Below the pieces are notes generated by a model, which saw nothing but the letters and a program-made list of their open reading frames with translations, searched no databases and was not told the origin of the DNA. This document shows positions 27,189-35,816 of a stretch of 64,000 nucleotides of DNA, piece by piece (position 1 is the first letter of the stretch; each line of letters opens with the position of its first letter). The stretch comes from JAADFF01 sp013153035 (GTDB lineage Bacteria > Coprothermobacterota > Coprothermobacteria > Coprothermobacterales > JAADFF01). A program made the translations under genes and the position numbers. The stretch lies in assembly GCA_026184435.1 (NCBI GenBank), contig CP046447.1; one strand, given 5' to 3'.

Positions 27189-28138
27189 AGTGTCGCATAT
27201 GTGGTAAGCCTGCCGTTATCAAACTCAGGGCACACAATATAGCCCTATGCCCTGAACATTTTGTAGAGTTTGTGCAGAAGCAGACGGCTAAAGCTATAAA
27301 GCACTATAAGATGTTTGAAAAAGAAGACCATATAGCCGTTGCCGTTTCTGGTGGTAAAGACTCTTTAGCACTTCTTGATATTCTTACAGAGCTTGGTTAT
27401 AAGGTCTCTGCATTTTATATTGACCTTGGCATTAAGCACATGGACTACTCTAAGACATCGAAGGAAAAGGCACAGGCCTTCTGTGAAAAGAAAGGTGTCA
27501 AATGTCTTGTATACTCCCTACCCGAGATGTTTGGTATGGGTATAGACGAGGCGGCTCGGAAGAGTAGACGGACACCATGTTCCCTGTGTGGTATGACAAA
27601 GCGTTATCTCATGAATGTTGCAGCCAGAGACTTAGAGGCCGATGTGATTGCCACAGGTCATAACCTTGATGACCAAGCAGCAGCTTTATTTGCCAATCTT
27701 ATGAGATGGGATGTTTCGTACTTGGCTAAAGGTTATCCTGTACTTCCAGCAGAGCATGGTTTTCCTAAGAAGGTAAAGCCCCTTGTGTTTCTTACAGAGA
27801 GGGAAATTGCCGCCTATGCCATTGTCAGAGGCATAGACTATGTTAGATACGAATGTCCCCACTCTGAAGGTGCACGATTTCTTGTATACAAGGAGCATCT
27901 TAACGCTATAGAGAATATGTCTCCGGGAACCAAGAGGCGATTTTATCAGGGGTATACAGAAAATATTTGGAGATTTCAGATAGAATCTCCAGACCAGTGT
28001 GAGAAGAAAGACGAAGAAGAGTCTCCCATGAAACCGTGTAAGATATGCGGTATGCCCACAGCGGCTGAAGATGGTATATGTTCCTTCTGTAGGTTCTGGC
28101 GACCTGACGAGGTAAAGAAGATAAAGGGGCAGGAATGA
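27185..28138 (+). CDS. ttuA: tRNA-5-methyluridine54 2-sulfurtransferase TtuA
   Basis: A 317-residue TtcA/TtuA-family tRNA thiolase making 2-thiouridine at position 54, which stabilises tRNA in thermophiles. Domains: N-terminal zinc finger (C3, C6, C22, H25), PP-loop ATPase with SGGKDS at 55-60, the iron-sulfur pair C132/C135 in PCSLCG with a third Cys in CPHSEGA near 224, and a C-terminal zinc finger (CKICG, CSFC). The zinc fingers separate TtuA from TtcA. It overlaps ttuB by 4 nt, so donor and enzyme are co-expressed. A terminator hairpin begins inside its last codons. Confidence 0.95.
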   Translation: MKCRICGKPAVIKLRAHNIALCPEHFVEFVQKQTAKAIKHYKMFEKEDHIAVAVSGGKDSLALLDILTELGYKVSAFYIDLGIKHMDYSKTSKEKAQAFCEKKGVKCLVYSLPEMFGMGIDEAARKSRRTPCSLCGMTKRYLMNVAARDLEADVIATGHNLDDQAAALFANLMRWDVSYLAKGYPVLPAEHGFPKKVKPLVFLTEREIAAYAIVRGIDYVRYECPHSEGARFLVYKEHLNAIENMSPGTKRRFYQGYTENIWRFQIESPDQCEKKDEEESPMKPCKICGMPTAAEDGICSFCRFWRPDEVKKIKGQE

Positions 28139-28155
28139 TTCCTGTCCCTTTTTAT
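28123..28155. terminator. Bidirectional terminator after ttuA
   Basis: A 14-bp stem (AAAGGGGCAGGAAT with ATTCCTGTCCCTTT, one G-T pair) followed by TTTTTATTT overlaps the ttuA stop codon and faces the convergent GH18 gene. Confidence 0.85.
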
Positions 28156-29096
28156 TTAGTGGCAGTATAAGCCTCTTTAATAATTTTTTCTATAAACTCA
28201 TCTGATGTGTAGCCCACAGCCCATAGGGCTATACCTCTAAGGTGATATTTACGGGCAAGTGCTATTTTCTCAGATATGGTTTTTATGTCATTCCATGTTA
28301 TGGTGCCTGTTTCTCCTCTGGTTTTGGCTTCTCCTTCTTTTGAATAGCTGACGGTGGCATCTTCGATATTTTTTATCTGTACAGCTTGGGTTCCCTTGTC
28401 TGTTTTTAGATATCCGTATAGCGGAATACCCAAAAGAAGTTTGTCAGAAAGTGATTCATAAAACCTAATACTACTTTCTACCTTAGATATTGGGGCTAGC
28501 ACCCCGCTTTTGAAGTCATAATCATATGCCATGAGTATGAATCTATCGGCGAGATGATAAATATTGGCTGTAGTTGGAAGGCCCCATGATGGCAGTGTGA
28601 TCATGATAAGCTTGCCGGGGTATCGCCTATGAAATGCTATGGCAATATCATCGAGTCTCAGATATTTCGTCCAATCTTCGAGGTTGATAACAATTCCATC
28701 GGCTTGGTTCATATAAACAGCTAACTTTTCTATCATATCTGCTATGCCCTCTGGAGTGTCCATCCACGTTGTATGGTCACCACCATGAATTTTCAGTGTC
28801 CATAGCACCTTGGTGCCTTCTGGAATACGGGGCATTGTTTGGAATTGATTGTGCCATCCATCGTCGGTTGGTTCCAGAGCAAAGAGTGCTATGTAGTCAA
28901 TAGGCGGAGCATTTTTAGGTACTGCCCAATAGGGAATAAAACCCAGGATTTCTAATGCGTTGGAGCTCTTCGTTATAGCGGAATATTGGTTTGGATTACT
29001 GTTGTGGAGATGTAATGTTTTGCCAGAGTAGAGATAAATACCTATTCCTACAATTGCTCCAATTAATAGTGCAGAGACCCACCGTTTTATCTTCAT
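28152..29096 (-). CDS. GH18-like glycosidase, membrane-anchored or secreted
   Basis: A 314-residue protein with an N-terminal signal/anchor helix (about 7-24) and a glycoside hydrolase family 18 barrel similar to spore-cortex or YaaH-like members (LGFIPYWAVP, FILMAYDYDFKSG, LLLGIPLYGY, LRGIALWAVGY). The catalytic strand reads DGIVINLED: the acid Glu is present but the usual Asp two positions before it is Asn, so activity may be altered. Expected substrates are peptidoglycan or chitin-type sugars. It follows the radical SAM gene by 10 nt on the same strand. Confidence 0.82.
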   Translation of the reverse strand: MKIKRWVSALLIGAIVGIGIYLYSGKTLHLHNSNPNQYSAITKSSNALEILGFIPYWAVPKNAPPIDYIALFALEPTDDGWHNQFQTMPRIPEGTKVLWTLKIHGGDHTTWMDTPEGIADMIEKLAVYMNQADGIVINLEDWTKYLRLDDIAIAFHRRYPGKLIMITLPSWGLPTTANIYHLADRFILMAYDYDFKSGVLAPISKVESSIRFYESLSDKLLLGIPLYGYLKTDKGTQAVQIKNIEDATVSYSKEGEAKTRGETGTITWNDIKTISEKIALARKYHLRGIALWAVGYTSDEFIEKIIKEAYTATK

Positions 29097-29106
29097 AAAT
29101 AATATT

Positions 29107-29952
29107 TTATCTGGTTGTGCGATATCTCTCCAAATATTCTAACTTCTGTCTCAGATGGTTAACATATATACTGAATGATACGGGTTTTGTTGATTGTTTG
29201 TAGAGCGTCCTGTATGTCTTTAGCATGCCGGGCATGTAAGCATGTATGGTTTTGAGAAAGTGCTTTTTCACAGAATGCTCCAGTTTCAGGGCATCTATAA
29301 AGAAATATGAAGCACCATGGTATCTGGCAGTGTTCCATATGTGTCTCAATGTCTTGATGTTGTCATTGATACCGGGCATAATAGGGGCTATAGATACACC
29401 CACGGTAATGCCAGCTTCAGATAGCATCTTCATGGCCTTAAGTCTTAGCCACGGGTTGGGGGCATGTGGTTCTATGTTTATGTAATGCTTTTTATCTAGT
29501 GTGGTAATGGTAAATGTTACTCTAACAGATGACATGGTCGATAATTCACGGAGTATGTCTATGTCTCTAATAATGAGTGTTCCCTTTGTCAGTATATGTA
29601 TCTCACGGGGTGGCAGATATAAGAGACTTTCAAGTACAGATCTGGTAATTTTCCTAATGCCCTCACATGGCTGGTAAGGGTCTGTTATGGTACCTATATG
29701 TATGCTATGTGGCCTTTTTGACATGAGTTCTTTCCGTAGAATCGTGGCGATATTTGTTTTTACAAGTATATTGCCGAAATGGTCAGATGTTGTACTAAAG
29801 TATTCTGGCATATGGGATCGCCAAAATGTACCCGATGCATAACAATATGCGCATCCATGACTACAGCCTCTGTATGGATTTAGGCTATATCCAGTGTCTG
29901 TAAATACGTTAAGAACCGATTTAACCGTGATATCGGTGCATTTCATATTCAT
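29107..29952 (-). CDS. SPL-like radical SAM protein
   Basis: A 281-residue radical SAM enzyme of the spore-photolyase-like group (Rv2578c-type). The cluster motif is CSHGCAYCYA, preceded by the typical SLNPYRGC; downstream HIGTITDPYQPCEG and GVSIAPIMPGIND fit the group. Substrate unknown. The ATG at 29952 (or ATG 29946) is chosen because homology starts there; the longer frame to 30066 runs through the promoter. A TATAAT box ends 6 nt before the ATG, so the message may be leaderless. It is divergent from the GDPD gene. Confidence 0.85.
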   Translation of the reverse strand: MNMKCTDITVKSVLNVFTDTGYSLNPYRGCSHGCAYCYASGTFWRSHMPEYFSTTSDHFGNILVKTNIATILRKELMSKRPHSIHIGTITDPYQPCEGIRKITRSVLESLLYLPPREIHILTKGTLIIRDIDILRELSTMSSVRVTFTITTLDKKHYINIEPHAPNPWLRLKAMKMLSEAGITVGVSIAPIMPGINDNIKTLRHIWNTARYHGASYFFIDALKLEHSVKKHFLKTIHAYMPGMLKTYRTLYKQSTKPVSFSIYVNHLRQKLEYLERYRTTR

Positions 29953-29958
29953 GATTTT

Positions 29959-29985
29959 ATTATAGCATACAAAATTATATGCCAA
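29959..29985 (-). promoter_or_regulatory. Promoter of the radical SAM gene
   Basis: On the minus strand TTGGCA (29980-29985) and TATAAT (29959-29964) are separated by 15 nt. The expected start of transcription coincides with the ATG at 29952, and no ribosome site is present. Confidence 0.55.
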
Positions 29986-30023
29986 TAAAAGGGTGGATAA
30001 ATAACCATACTTTTGGTATTTTG

Positions 30024-30052
30024 TTGATATAGAAAAGTTGTATACATACATT
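30024..30052 (+). promoter_or_regulatory. Candidate promoter of the GDPD gene
   Basis: TTGATA (30024-30029), 17 nt, TACATT (30047-30052), just upstream of the GGAGGTG ribosome site. Confidence 0.5.
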
Positions 30053-30068
30053 GGCGGAGGTGGCATGT

Positions 30069-31085
30069 GTGAAGATCATAGGACATAGGGGCAGTATGCT
30101 TTACGGCTATGAAAACACACTGAAGGCTTTTAAACAGGCTAAAGAATTGGGTGCTGAATGGGTAGAGATAGATATAGAAATTACCAAAGATGGTGTGCCA
30201 GTGCTCATGCACGATGAGACAATCGATAGAACAACAACGGGCACTGGTAAGGTTGTAGATATGACCTTTAAGCAACTGAGGCGCTACACTGTTGATGGAG
30301 AAGAGAAGATTCCATCGCTGGCAGAAGTCCTTGATTTTCTCTATGAGGAGGGGATGGGGGTTGATATAGAGGTCAAGTCTAAAATGGCATTTGCCCCAGT
30401 ATTTGATGTGCTAAAGAAGATGGGTGATAGACTACCCGAGGTTATTATATCTTCCTTTTGGAATAACTATATTAAAGAGGCAAAAAAAGAGCATCCAGAG
30501 TATTTGATGGGATACCTATACGATTCCAGACCGGCTGATTTGGAGTCTATGCTGAAAGAGGTTGATTTCCTTATGCCATTTTACACATATGTTGATGAAG
30601 AGTATGAAAAGTATGCCGATCGCATTATTCCATGGCCTGTTGATGATCCCCGTGCTATTGCCCGTTTTGTGAAGATGGGGGTTTTTGCCATTATCACAGA
30701 TATTCCCGATGTGGCAGCAGATGTTAGGGCAGGTAATATTCCCGATATGTCTAAGGCTATCATGAGGGCTATTCACCTTATTATTGACCTTTCCAGCGTT
30801 AAGAGAAAGGAAAAGGATGGTAAGGATACAGTATCTTTTTATATGCATAATCGACTTATACCATTCCTTATCCGTTCTGCCTGCGGTCAGGATGTAGTTG
30901 TGAAGACAAAACCTAAACTGCCCACAAAACTTCGTTATGGTGATCGTATGAAGGTGTCTCTTGAAATCGTGGGGCCCAATCCTGCTATATACCTTGATAC
31001 AACATCGCTGGGGCTTATAAAACTTGATGTGAATGAAATTCTAAAGCGTGCAGAAGAGAGAAAGAAGAGAAGGAAAAAAGTATAA
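30069..31085 (+). CDS. Glycerophosphodiester phosphodiesterase with C-terminal extension
   Basis: A 338-residue protein. Residues 1-235 are a GDPD TIM barrel that splits glycerophosphodiesters to glycerol-3-phosphate and an alcohol: IIGHRGS, YENTLKAF, EWVEIDIEITKDGVPVLMHD and the catalytic Glu in DIEVKSK are intact. The last 100 residues are an additional domain of mostly strands with a Lys/Arg-rich tail (EERKKRRKKV), not part of standard GDPD. GTG 30069 lies 6 nt after GGAGGTG; the frame from TTG 30051 would include the ribosome site. No signal peptide, so it acts in the cytoplasm. Confidence 0.92.
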   Translation: MKIIGHRGSMLYGYENTLKAFKQAKELGAEWVEIDIEITKDGVPVLMHDETIDRTTTGTGKVVDMTFKQLRRYTVDGEEKIPSLAEVLDFLYEEGMGVDIEVKSKMAFAPVFDVLKKMGDRLPEVIISSFWNNYIKEAKKEHPEYLMGYLYDSRPADLESMLKEVDFLMPFYTYVDEEYEKYADRIIPWPVDDPRAIARFVKMGVFAIITDIPDVAADVRAGNIPDMSKAIMRAIHLIIDLSSVKRKEKDGKDTVSFYMHNRLIPFLIRSACGQDVVVKTKPKLPTKLRYGDRMKVSLEIVGPNPAIYLDTTSLGLIKLDVNEILKRAEERKKRRKKV

Positions 31086-31092
31086 GGGTATA

Positions 31093-31120
31093 AAAGGGGA
31101 GCGCGTGCTCCCCTTTGTTC
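31093..31120. terminator. Terminator after the GDPD gene
   Basis: A 10-bp stem (AAAGGGGAGC with GCTCCCCTTT) with GCGT loop lies between convergent genes. Confidence 0.85.
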
Positions 31121-32470
31121 TTAATCTTTCCAGTCAAGTAGTCGTTTTTCGCCTTCCAGTTTCTTAATGTCTGTAATATCCTGGACAACCTCTACAGTGC
31201 CAAGGTACTCTCCATTTTCACCTCTGACAGGGAAATATCTTATGTGAATAAATCTACCGGCAAAGGGTATCCAAAACTCGGCAACATCTTTTTTGCCCTC
31301 TTTGAAGGCCTTTAGTATCTTCTTTACTATATGCACGCTCTTGGGAGGGTGACATAGTTCCACTTTTCTACCCAAGATGGTCTTGTTTCTTGCAAATATA
31401 CGGTGCCCACCAGAGAAGAATCTCACTCTGTCATCGGCATCGATAAATGTGATATCAAATGGTAGTGTCCTGAATAGTGCGTCAATTTCTTTGGGAAGCA
31501 TATATCCTTCATGAAGCTCTATATCACCATCACGTTTGATTTCACTTGTGTCAGGTGTAAGGTCACCTGTTGCCAGTCCTTTAACTGTTTGAAGTATGTG
31601 CTGTGGGAGATTCATGATATCGTCAAGGGAGATACCTTTTTTTACCTCATGGGGATAAATGGGTTTGACCCCTTCTGGTTTCCAGTCTTTGGGTTTGACT
31701 TTGTAATGACCTATAGAATCTTCTTCCAGCTTAATGGCGTACCATTCACCGGGTTCAAGAAGTACCTTTACAGTGGGGTAGAGTATGTTTTCTTCTCTAA
31801 AGACAATATCTATGACATCGGATGCTGTTTTCTGGGCATGCTTAACGACTTTATCTATGTTTTCATCTGTTAGCTCTCTTTCTGCTTCTGAAACAAATCC
31901 GGCAAGGGCTCTAATTTCAAATCTCACATCATCATGTTTGGTCCACAAGACTGTGGGAACAGCGGTGAGTCCTCTTCTTTCAAGATATGGAAACAGTAAC
32001 ATTTCTTCCTTGTTGTAATGGGTATATCCAATCATACGCATGCCATTGACAAGATTTTTGATGACCTCAAGTACCCTTCTTTTACCCTCTTCAGATTCTG
32101 TGTCTTTGAGACTGCGGGCGTATAGGTTTAGCATCTCTGCATCTTTGACAATCTCTTTGTTTTCCAAATAGTATGTGTGAAGTGGATGTCCTTCTGGTAT
32201 GTCGTCTATATCCAAACTACCTGCCACCGATTCTCTAAATAAATCTACATGTATATCGCACATACGTGCTATGTCGTGAGGAGATATTCCTTCCTTAACG
32301 AGTTCTTGTTCTATCACAGGAATTTCAAGGGGTGAAGTGCTTCTTAGCACATCTAAAAATTCCTGTTTCAGCTTTTCCATGTCTTCGCCTTCATGAATTC
32401 TCTTTAATAGTTCTTTTAGTATCCTCTTCTTTTCTTCTCTACTTTCTTTGCTTCCAATAAGCTCACTCAT
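31121..32470 (-). CDS. DUF438 / hemerythrin / PAS protein
   Basis: A 449-residue cytoplasmic protein in the order DUF438 helical domain (about 20-85), hemerythrin-like HHE domain (about 90-240, with IHVDLF, HPLHTYYLENKE, HYNKEEMLLFPYLERRG, KHDDVR and REENILYP supplying His/Glu iron ligands), and a C-terminal PAS-like domain (about 320-440, FDITFIDADDRVRFFSGG ... VEVVQDITD). The diiron centre suggests sensing or binding of oxygen or nitric oxide. CAAAGGAGGG precedes the ATG, and a promoter is visible upstream. Divergent from polX. Confidence 0.9.
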   Translation of the reverse strand: MSELIGSKESREEKKRILKELLKRIHEGEDMEKLKQEFLDVLRSTSPLEIPVIEQELVKEGISPHDIARMCDIHVDLFRESVAGSLDIDDIPEGHPLHTYYLENKEIVKDAEMLNLYARSLKDTESEEGKRRVLEVIKNLVNGMRMIGYTHYNKEEMLLFPYLERRGLTAVPTVLWTKHDDVRFEIRALAGFVSEAERELTDENIDKVVKHAQKTASDVIDIVFREENILYPTVKVLLEPGEWYAIKLEEDSIGHYKVKPKDWKPEGVKPIYPHEVKKGISLDDIMNLPQHILQTVKGLATGDLTPDTSEIKRDGDIELHEGYMLPKEIDALFRTLPFDITFIDADDRVRFFSGGHRIFARNKTILGRKVELCHPPKSVHIVKKILKAFKEGKKDVAEFWIPFAGRFIHIRYFPVRGENGEYLGTVEVVQDITDIKKLEGEKRLLDWKD

Positions 32471-32516
32471 GGAGCAACCCTCCTTTGAAAGTTTTTTATG
32501 CTTAACTTACAAGTAC

Positions 32517-32551
32517 AGTATAACATAAATAGTGAATATAGGTAAACATTG
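32517..32551 (-). promoter_or_regulatory. Promoter of the DUF438 gene with an operator-like half site
   Basis: On the minus strand TTACCT (32540-32545), 17 nt, TATACT (32517-32522). The plus-strand sequence GTAAACATTG at 32542-32551 overlaps the -35 and equals ten bases of the palindrome at 2227-2245. Confidence 0.5.
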
Positions 32552-32601
32552 CGATATGTGCGATATTTGATACCATTTTATTGGTATAGGGGGTGACGAA
32601 G

Positions 32602-34329
32602 TTGAAAAACAAAGAAGTTGTAGAGATGCTAAGGGAGATAGCTGAGTACTTGACGATAAAAGGCGAAAGTCGCTTTAAGATATCCGCCTATGAAAAAGCA
32701 GCCCATGTCATAGAAAATCTTACACAGCCTATTGAGGAGCTTGATGCTTTAGGCAAATTGACACAGCTACCTGGTGTAGGTAAATCTATTGCCGAGAAGA
32801 TACACGAATATTTGACCACAGGTAAGTCCTCTTATCTTGAAGAACTGAAGCGTGAAATCCCCCGCGAGGTTTTTGAGCTTATGGAGGTGCCGGGTATTGG
32901 TCCCAAGCTTGCTATGAGGCTATACACAGAGCTGGGTATCCGCTCTATTGATGAGCTTGAAGAGGCCGCTAAGCAGGGGCGCATTAGAAAGATGAAGCGT
33001 ATGGGGGTAAAGGCTGAGCAGAAGATACTGAAGGGTATACAGATATACCGTATGGATGCCGGTAGGGTACCCCTATTTACCATTAGACCTCTTGTTATGG
33101 AGATGGTGAGTTATCTCAAAGATAAAACAGGCATAGAGAGAATATCACCTGCGGGTAGTTTTAGACGTTGGAGAGAAGATGTGGGAGATGTAGATATCCT
33201 TGTTGCCACAGATAGTGAGGGGCAAAAAGTCATAGAACTGTTTGCCTCTGCAGAGTGGACTAAGGAGGTCTTGTGGCGGGGTGATACCAAATGTAGTATT
33301 GTAACCCCGACAGGTGTACAGGTAGATCTTAGGGTTGTGCCAGAGGACAGCTGGGGAGCTGCTCTGCAGTATTTTACCGGTTCAAAGGCACACAATATTA
33401 GACTCAGAGAGATAGCCATATCTAAGGGGCTAAAGCTCAATGAATATGGGCTTTATCGTGAGGACACAGGGCAGAAGATAGCGGGACTTACAGAAGAGGA
33501 GATATATGAAGCACTTGGCATGCCGTGGATACCACCGGAGCTAAGAGAGGATATGGGTGAGGTGCAGGCAGCATTGCAAGGTAAACTGCCCAATCTCATT
33601 ACAGAGGATGATATTAGAGGCGATATACACATGCATACTAACTACAGCGATGGTGCTGATTCTATAAAAGCCATGGCACTCAAGGCTAAGGAACTAGGTT
33701 ATGAGTGGATTGTTATTACCGACCATGCTATTGGATTAGGTGTCGTAGGTGGTATAGACTACGATACATGGAAAAAAGAGTATGAAGAGGCTAAGCAGGT
33801 GGAAAAAGAGGTTGGTATACGCATATTTGTAGGTATAGAGGCAAATATTATGGTAGATGGTGAGGTTATGATATCGTCACCAGATATGGACTTTGTCATA
33901 GGTAGTATCCACTCAGGACTTGATGGTAGCAGAGAGAAGATTATGGCACGATATAAAAAGGCCATATATTCCGGTCTCATTGATAGTATAGGGCACCCTA
34001 CAGGAAGGTTGCTGGGAGGTATTAGACCACCTATGGACGTGGATATAGACCAGCTTCTTAGTATGGCAAAAGACAAAGGATTGTTTATGGAAATTAATGC
34101 ATATCCTAATAGACTTGATCTTAATGGCCCCAATGTCTTTAAGGCAAAGAATATGGGTATAAAACTCTATATAGGTACAGATTCTCATGCCACTATGCAA
34201 ATGGAAAATATGATTTATGGTGTTCACACGGCACGGAGAGGTTGGGCAGAGAAAAAAGATATCCTCAACACCCTCAGTTCCGATGAGATGGAAGAGCTGA
34301 CAGAAAAGCTAAAGGCGAGAAGGAGATAG
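32602..34329 (+). CDS. polX: DNA polymerase X with PHP domain
   Basis: A 575-residue bacterial PolX, a DNA repair polymerase/3'-5' exonuclease. The N-terminal part has two helix-hairpin-helix motifs (TQLPGVGKSIAEKIHEYL, MEVPGIGPKLAMRL), then the polymerase palm with the metal-binding GDVDILV and LRVV. The C-terminal PHP nuclease domain starts at DIHMHTNYSDGAD and includes EWIVITDHA and IGTDSHAT. TTG 32602 is 5 nt after AGGGGGTGA; the alternative GTG 32593 lies within that ribosome site. It converges on the AT-rich gene with a 3-nt gap. Confidence 0.95.
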   Translation: MKNKEVVEMLREIAEYLTIKGESRFKISAYEKAAHVIENLTQPIEELDALGKLTQLPGVGKSIAEKIHEYLTTGKSSYLEELKREIPREVFELMEVPGIGPKLAMRLYTELGIRSIDELEEAAKQGRIRKMKRMGVKAEQKILKGIQIYRMDAGRVPLFTIRPLVMEMVSYLKDKTGIERISPAGSFRRWREDVGDVDILVATDSEGQKVIELFASAEWTKEVLWRGDTKCSIVTPTGVQVDLRVVPEDSWGAALQYFTGSKAHNIRLREIAISKGLKLNEYGLYREDTGQKIAGLTEEEIYEALGMPWIPPELREDMGEVQAALQGKLPNLITEDDIRGDIHMHTNYSDGADSIKAMALKAKELGYEWIVITDHAIGLGVVGGIDYDTWKKEYEEAKQVEKEVGIRIFVGIEANIMVDGEVMISSPDMDFVIGSIHSGLDGSREKIMARYKKAIYSGLIDSIGHPTGRLLGGIRPPMDVDIDQLLSMAKDKGLFMEINAYPNRLDLNGPNVFKAKNMGIKLYIGTDSHATMQMENMIYGVHTARRGWAEKKDILNTLSSDEMEELTEKLKARRR

Positions 34330-34332
34330 GAA

Positions 34333-35220
34333 TTAGTCATTGCTTTTAACGATTATAAATAAAATTGGTATTCCTTCTTTGCCTTCTGCTTCTATAAATA
34401 TTTTATCGTAATTGTCGAAGTCATTAAAGTAATTGATGAATTCTTGTAAATAAGAGCCTCTTTTTCCTTTACTACCAAAGGTTGATTTGCCAGTTTCTGA
34501 TATTAAATCAAGTATTATTCGTGACCACCCAGAAGTTGTAGCTGCTTTATTTTGGTGATTGAATGACAGACCATAGATACCCATAAGAGTATTAAACATT
34601 AGGTTTTCATATGTACAAAGTAGTTTGGATGACTTGCATTTACATTTGTAATAATTGCAGCAGTTGTTATAATAGATGTAATTTCTATTATAAGGAATGA
34701 AATGAAAGGTTACATAATTCTGTAATAATACTAAGTAATTTAATCCAAGTATTCTTGTTGGGTATGAGGGAATATATCTTTTTTGCCCCCGTAAATTTTT
34801 AAATCTGTAGTAAAAGAAATAGCGTGCTTTATCGTACAGTAGAGTTTGACACGGGTTTTTTCTGATATCGTTTACGGTCTTTTTAGCTTGGGATATAAAA
34901 GCTCTGTTGAATAAGATTTGCTTTTTTTTATCTAATACAATATATAATGTAAGAAGATCTCCTAATTCGCATCTATAGTTTCCATAGAACTCGACAATGG
35001 GTTTTTGATGTGTGAAAACTCCTGCGAATTTAGCAGTAAAATTTGCTTTATTGAGGATTCCTTGGGCGATGTCTTTGTTTAGGAGTGAGATTCCATTTTT
35101 TAGGAAGTTAAATATAATATTGGGTTCGCTATTATTCATGTTTATTTGGTTCCATGCATTATGGAAGGATGTTAATATTTTGTCGTAATGTTTAATTAAT
35201 ATGTTTTGAAGGGCTTTCAT
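34333..35220 (-). CDS. AT-rich orphan gene, candidate PD-(D/E)XK-like nuclease
   Basis: A 295-residue protein of no recognised family, rich in Asn, Lys, Tyr and Ile and visibly more AT-rich in codon use than its neighbours, suggesting recent acquisition. Residues 85-114 read as a strand-loop-strand with ELGD (85-88) and QAKK (111-114); an acidic residue followed 20-25 residues later by Q/E-x-K is the shape of a PD-(D/E)XK nuclease site. Cys187, 188, 193, 195 and 202 form a cluster that could bind zinc. No methylase or partner is adjacent. Nuclease function is a hypothesis from pattern only. Confidence 0.65.
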   Translation of the reverse strand: MKALQNILIKHYDKILTSFHNAWNQINMNNSEPNIIFNFLKNGISLLNKDIAQGILNKANFTAKFAGVFTHQKPIVEFYGNYRCELGDLLTLYIVLDKKKQILFNRAFISQAKKTVNDIRKNPCQTLLYDKARYFFYYRFKNLRGQKRYIPSYPTRILGLNYLVLLQNYVTFHFIPYNRNYIYYNNCCNYYKCKCKSSKLLCTYENLMFNTLMGIYGLSFNHQNKAATTSGWSRIILDLISETGKSTFGSKGKRGSYLQEFINYFNDFDNYDKIFIEAEGKEGIPILFIIVKSND

Positions 35221-35312
35221 TGATATGTTTCACCTCTTTATATCTATATATTTAAAGCATTGGCTTAAAGTTAGAATATTGTTTTATTGTATTATAACAT
35301 ATAAAACAAAAA

Positions 35313-35816
35313 TTACTTTTCTTCCTTTGGAGGTAATACCGGATCTGTAATGCACTTTTTTCCCGGTCCACAGTCATCTTTTGGAACAGAATCTCCTTTG
35401 ATTCTTTCTTTTACAGTTTCACTGGCTGTTGTTGCTGTTGTAGAGGTAGATGCTGTGGAAGGTGTAATGAGCGTTCGAACAGTATTGGATTTGACACCGT
35501 TTTCATCTGCCCCATATGTTTCTGTTTTTTCCATGTTTATCCCACCTTTTTGTAGGGTTGCATGGTTTCCACTTGGAAACCATAAAAATAGTGCAAGGGT
35601 CATAATGATAATGATAGATATAGTAGCATATGCCAATTTATATACAGGTTTTGACTGTCTTCTTCTTACAGGTTCTTTATCACCTTTAAGCATACGGGCT
35701 ATGGGATCTACTTCTTCTACAACATCGGGAAATAGCCATTTTATCCATAGCGGTATCTTTTTTCCTTGTAGTCGTTTTTCGATAATAATATCTGCAATCT
35801 TATCTTTTATCTTCAT
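35313..35816 (-). CDS. Single-pass membrane protein next to ECF sigma, possible anti-sigma factor
   Basis: A 167-residue protein: basic cytoplasmic region (1-60), one transmembrane helix (about 61-82), and an extracytoplasmic Thr/Ser-rich tail with two Cys (DDCGPGKKC) near the C-terminus. It overlaps the sigma-factor gene by 17 nt and follows it, the usual place for an anti-sigma partner. It has no recognisable zinc-binding anti-sigma (ZAS) motif, so the role is inferred from position and topology. Confidence 0.65.
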   Translation of the reverse strand: MKIKDKIADIIIEKRLQGKKIPLWIKWLFPDVVEEVDPIARMLKGDKEPVRRRQSKPVYKLAYATISIIIIMTLALFLWFPSGNHATLQKGGINMEKTETYGADENGVKSNTVRTLITPSTASTSTTATTASETVKERIKGDSVPKDDCGPGKKCITDPVLPPKEEK

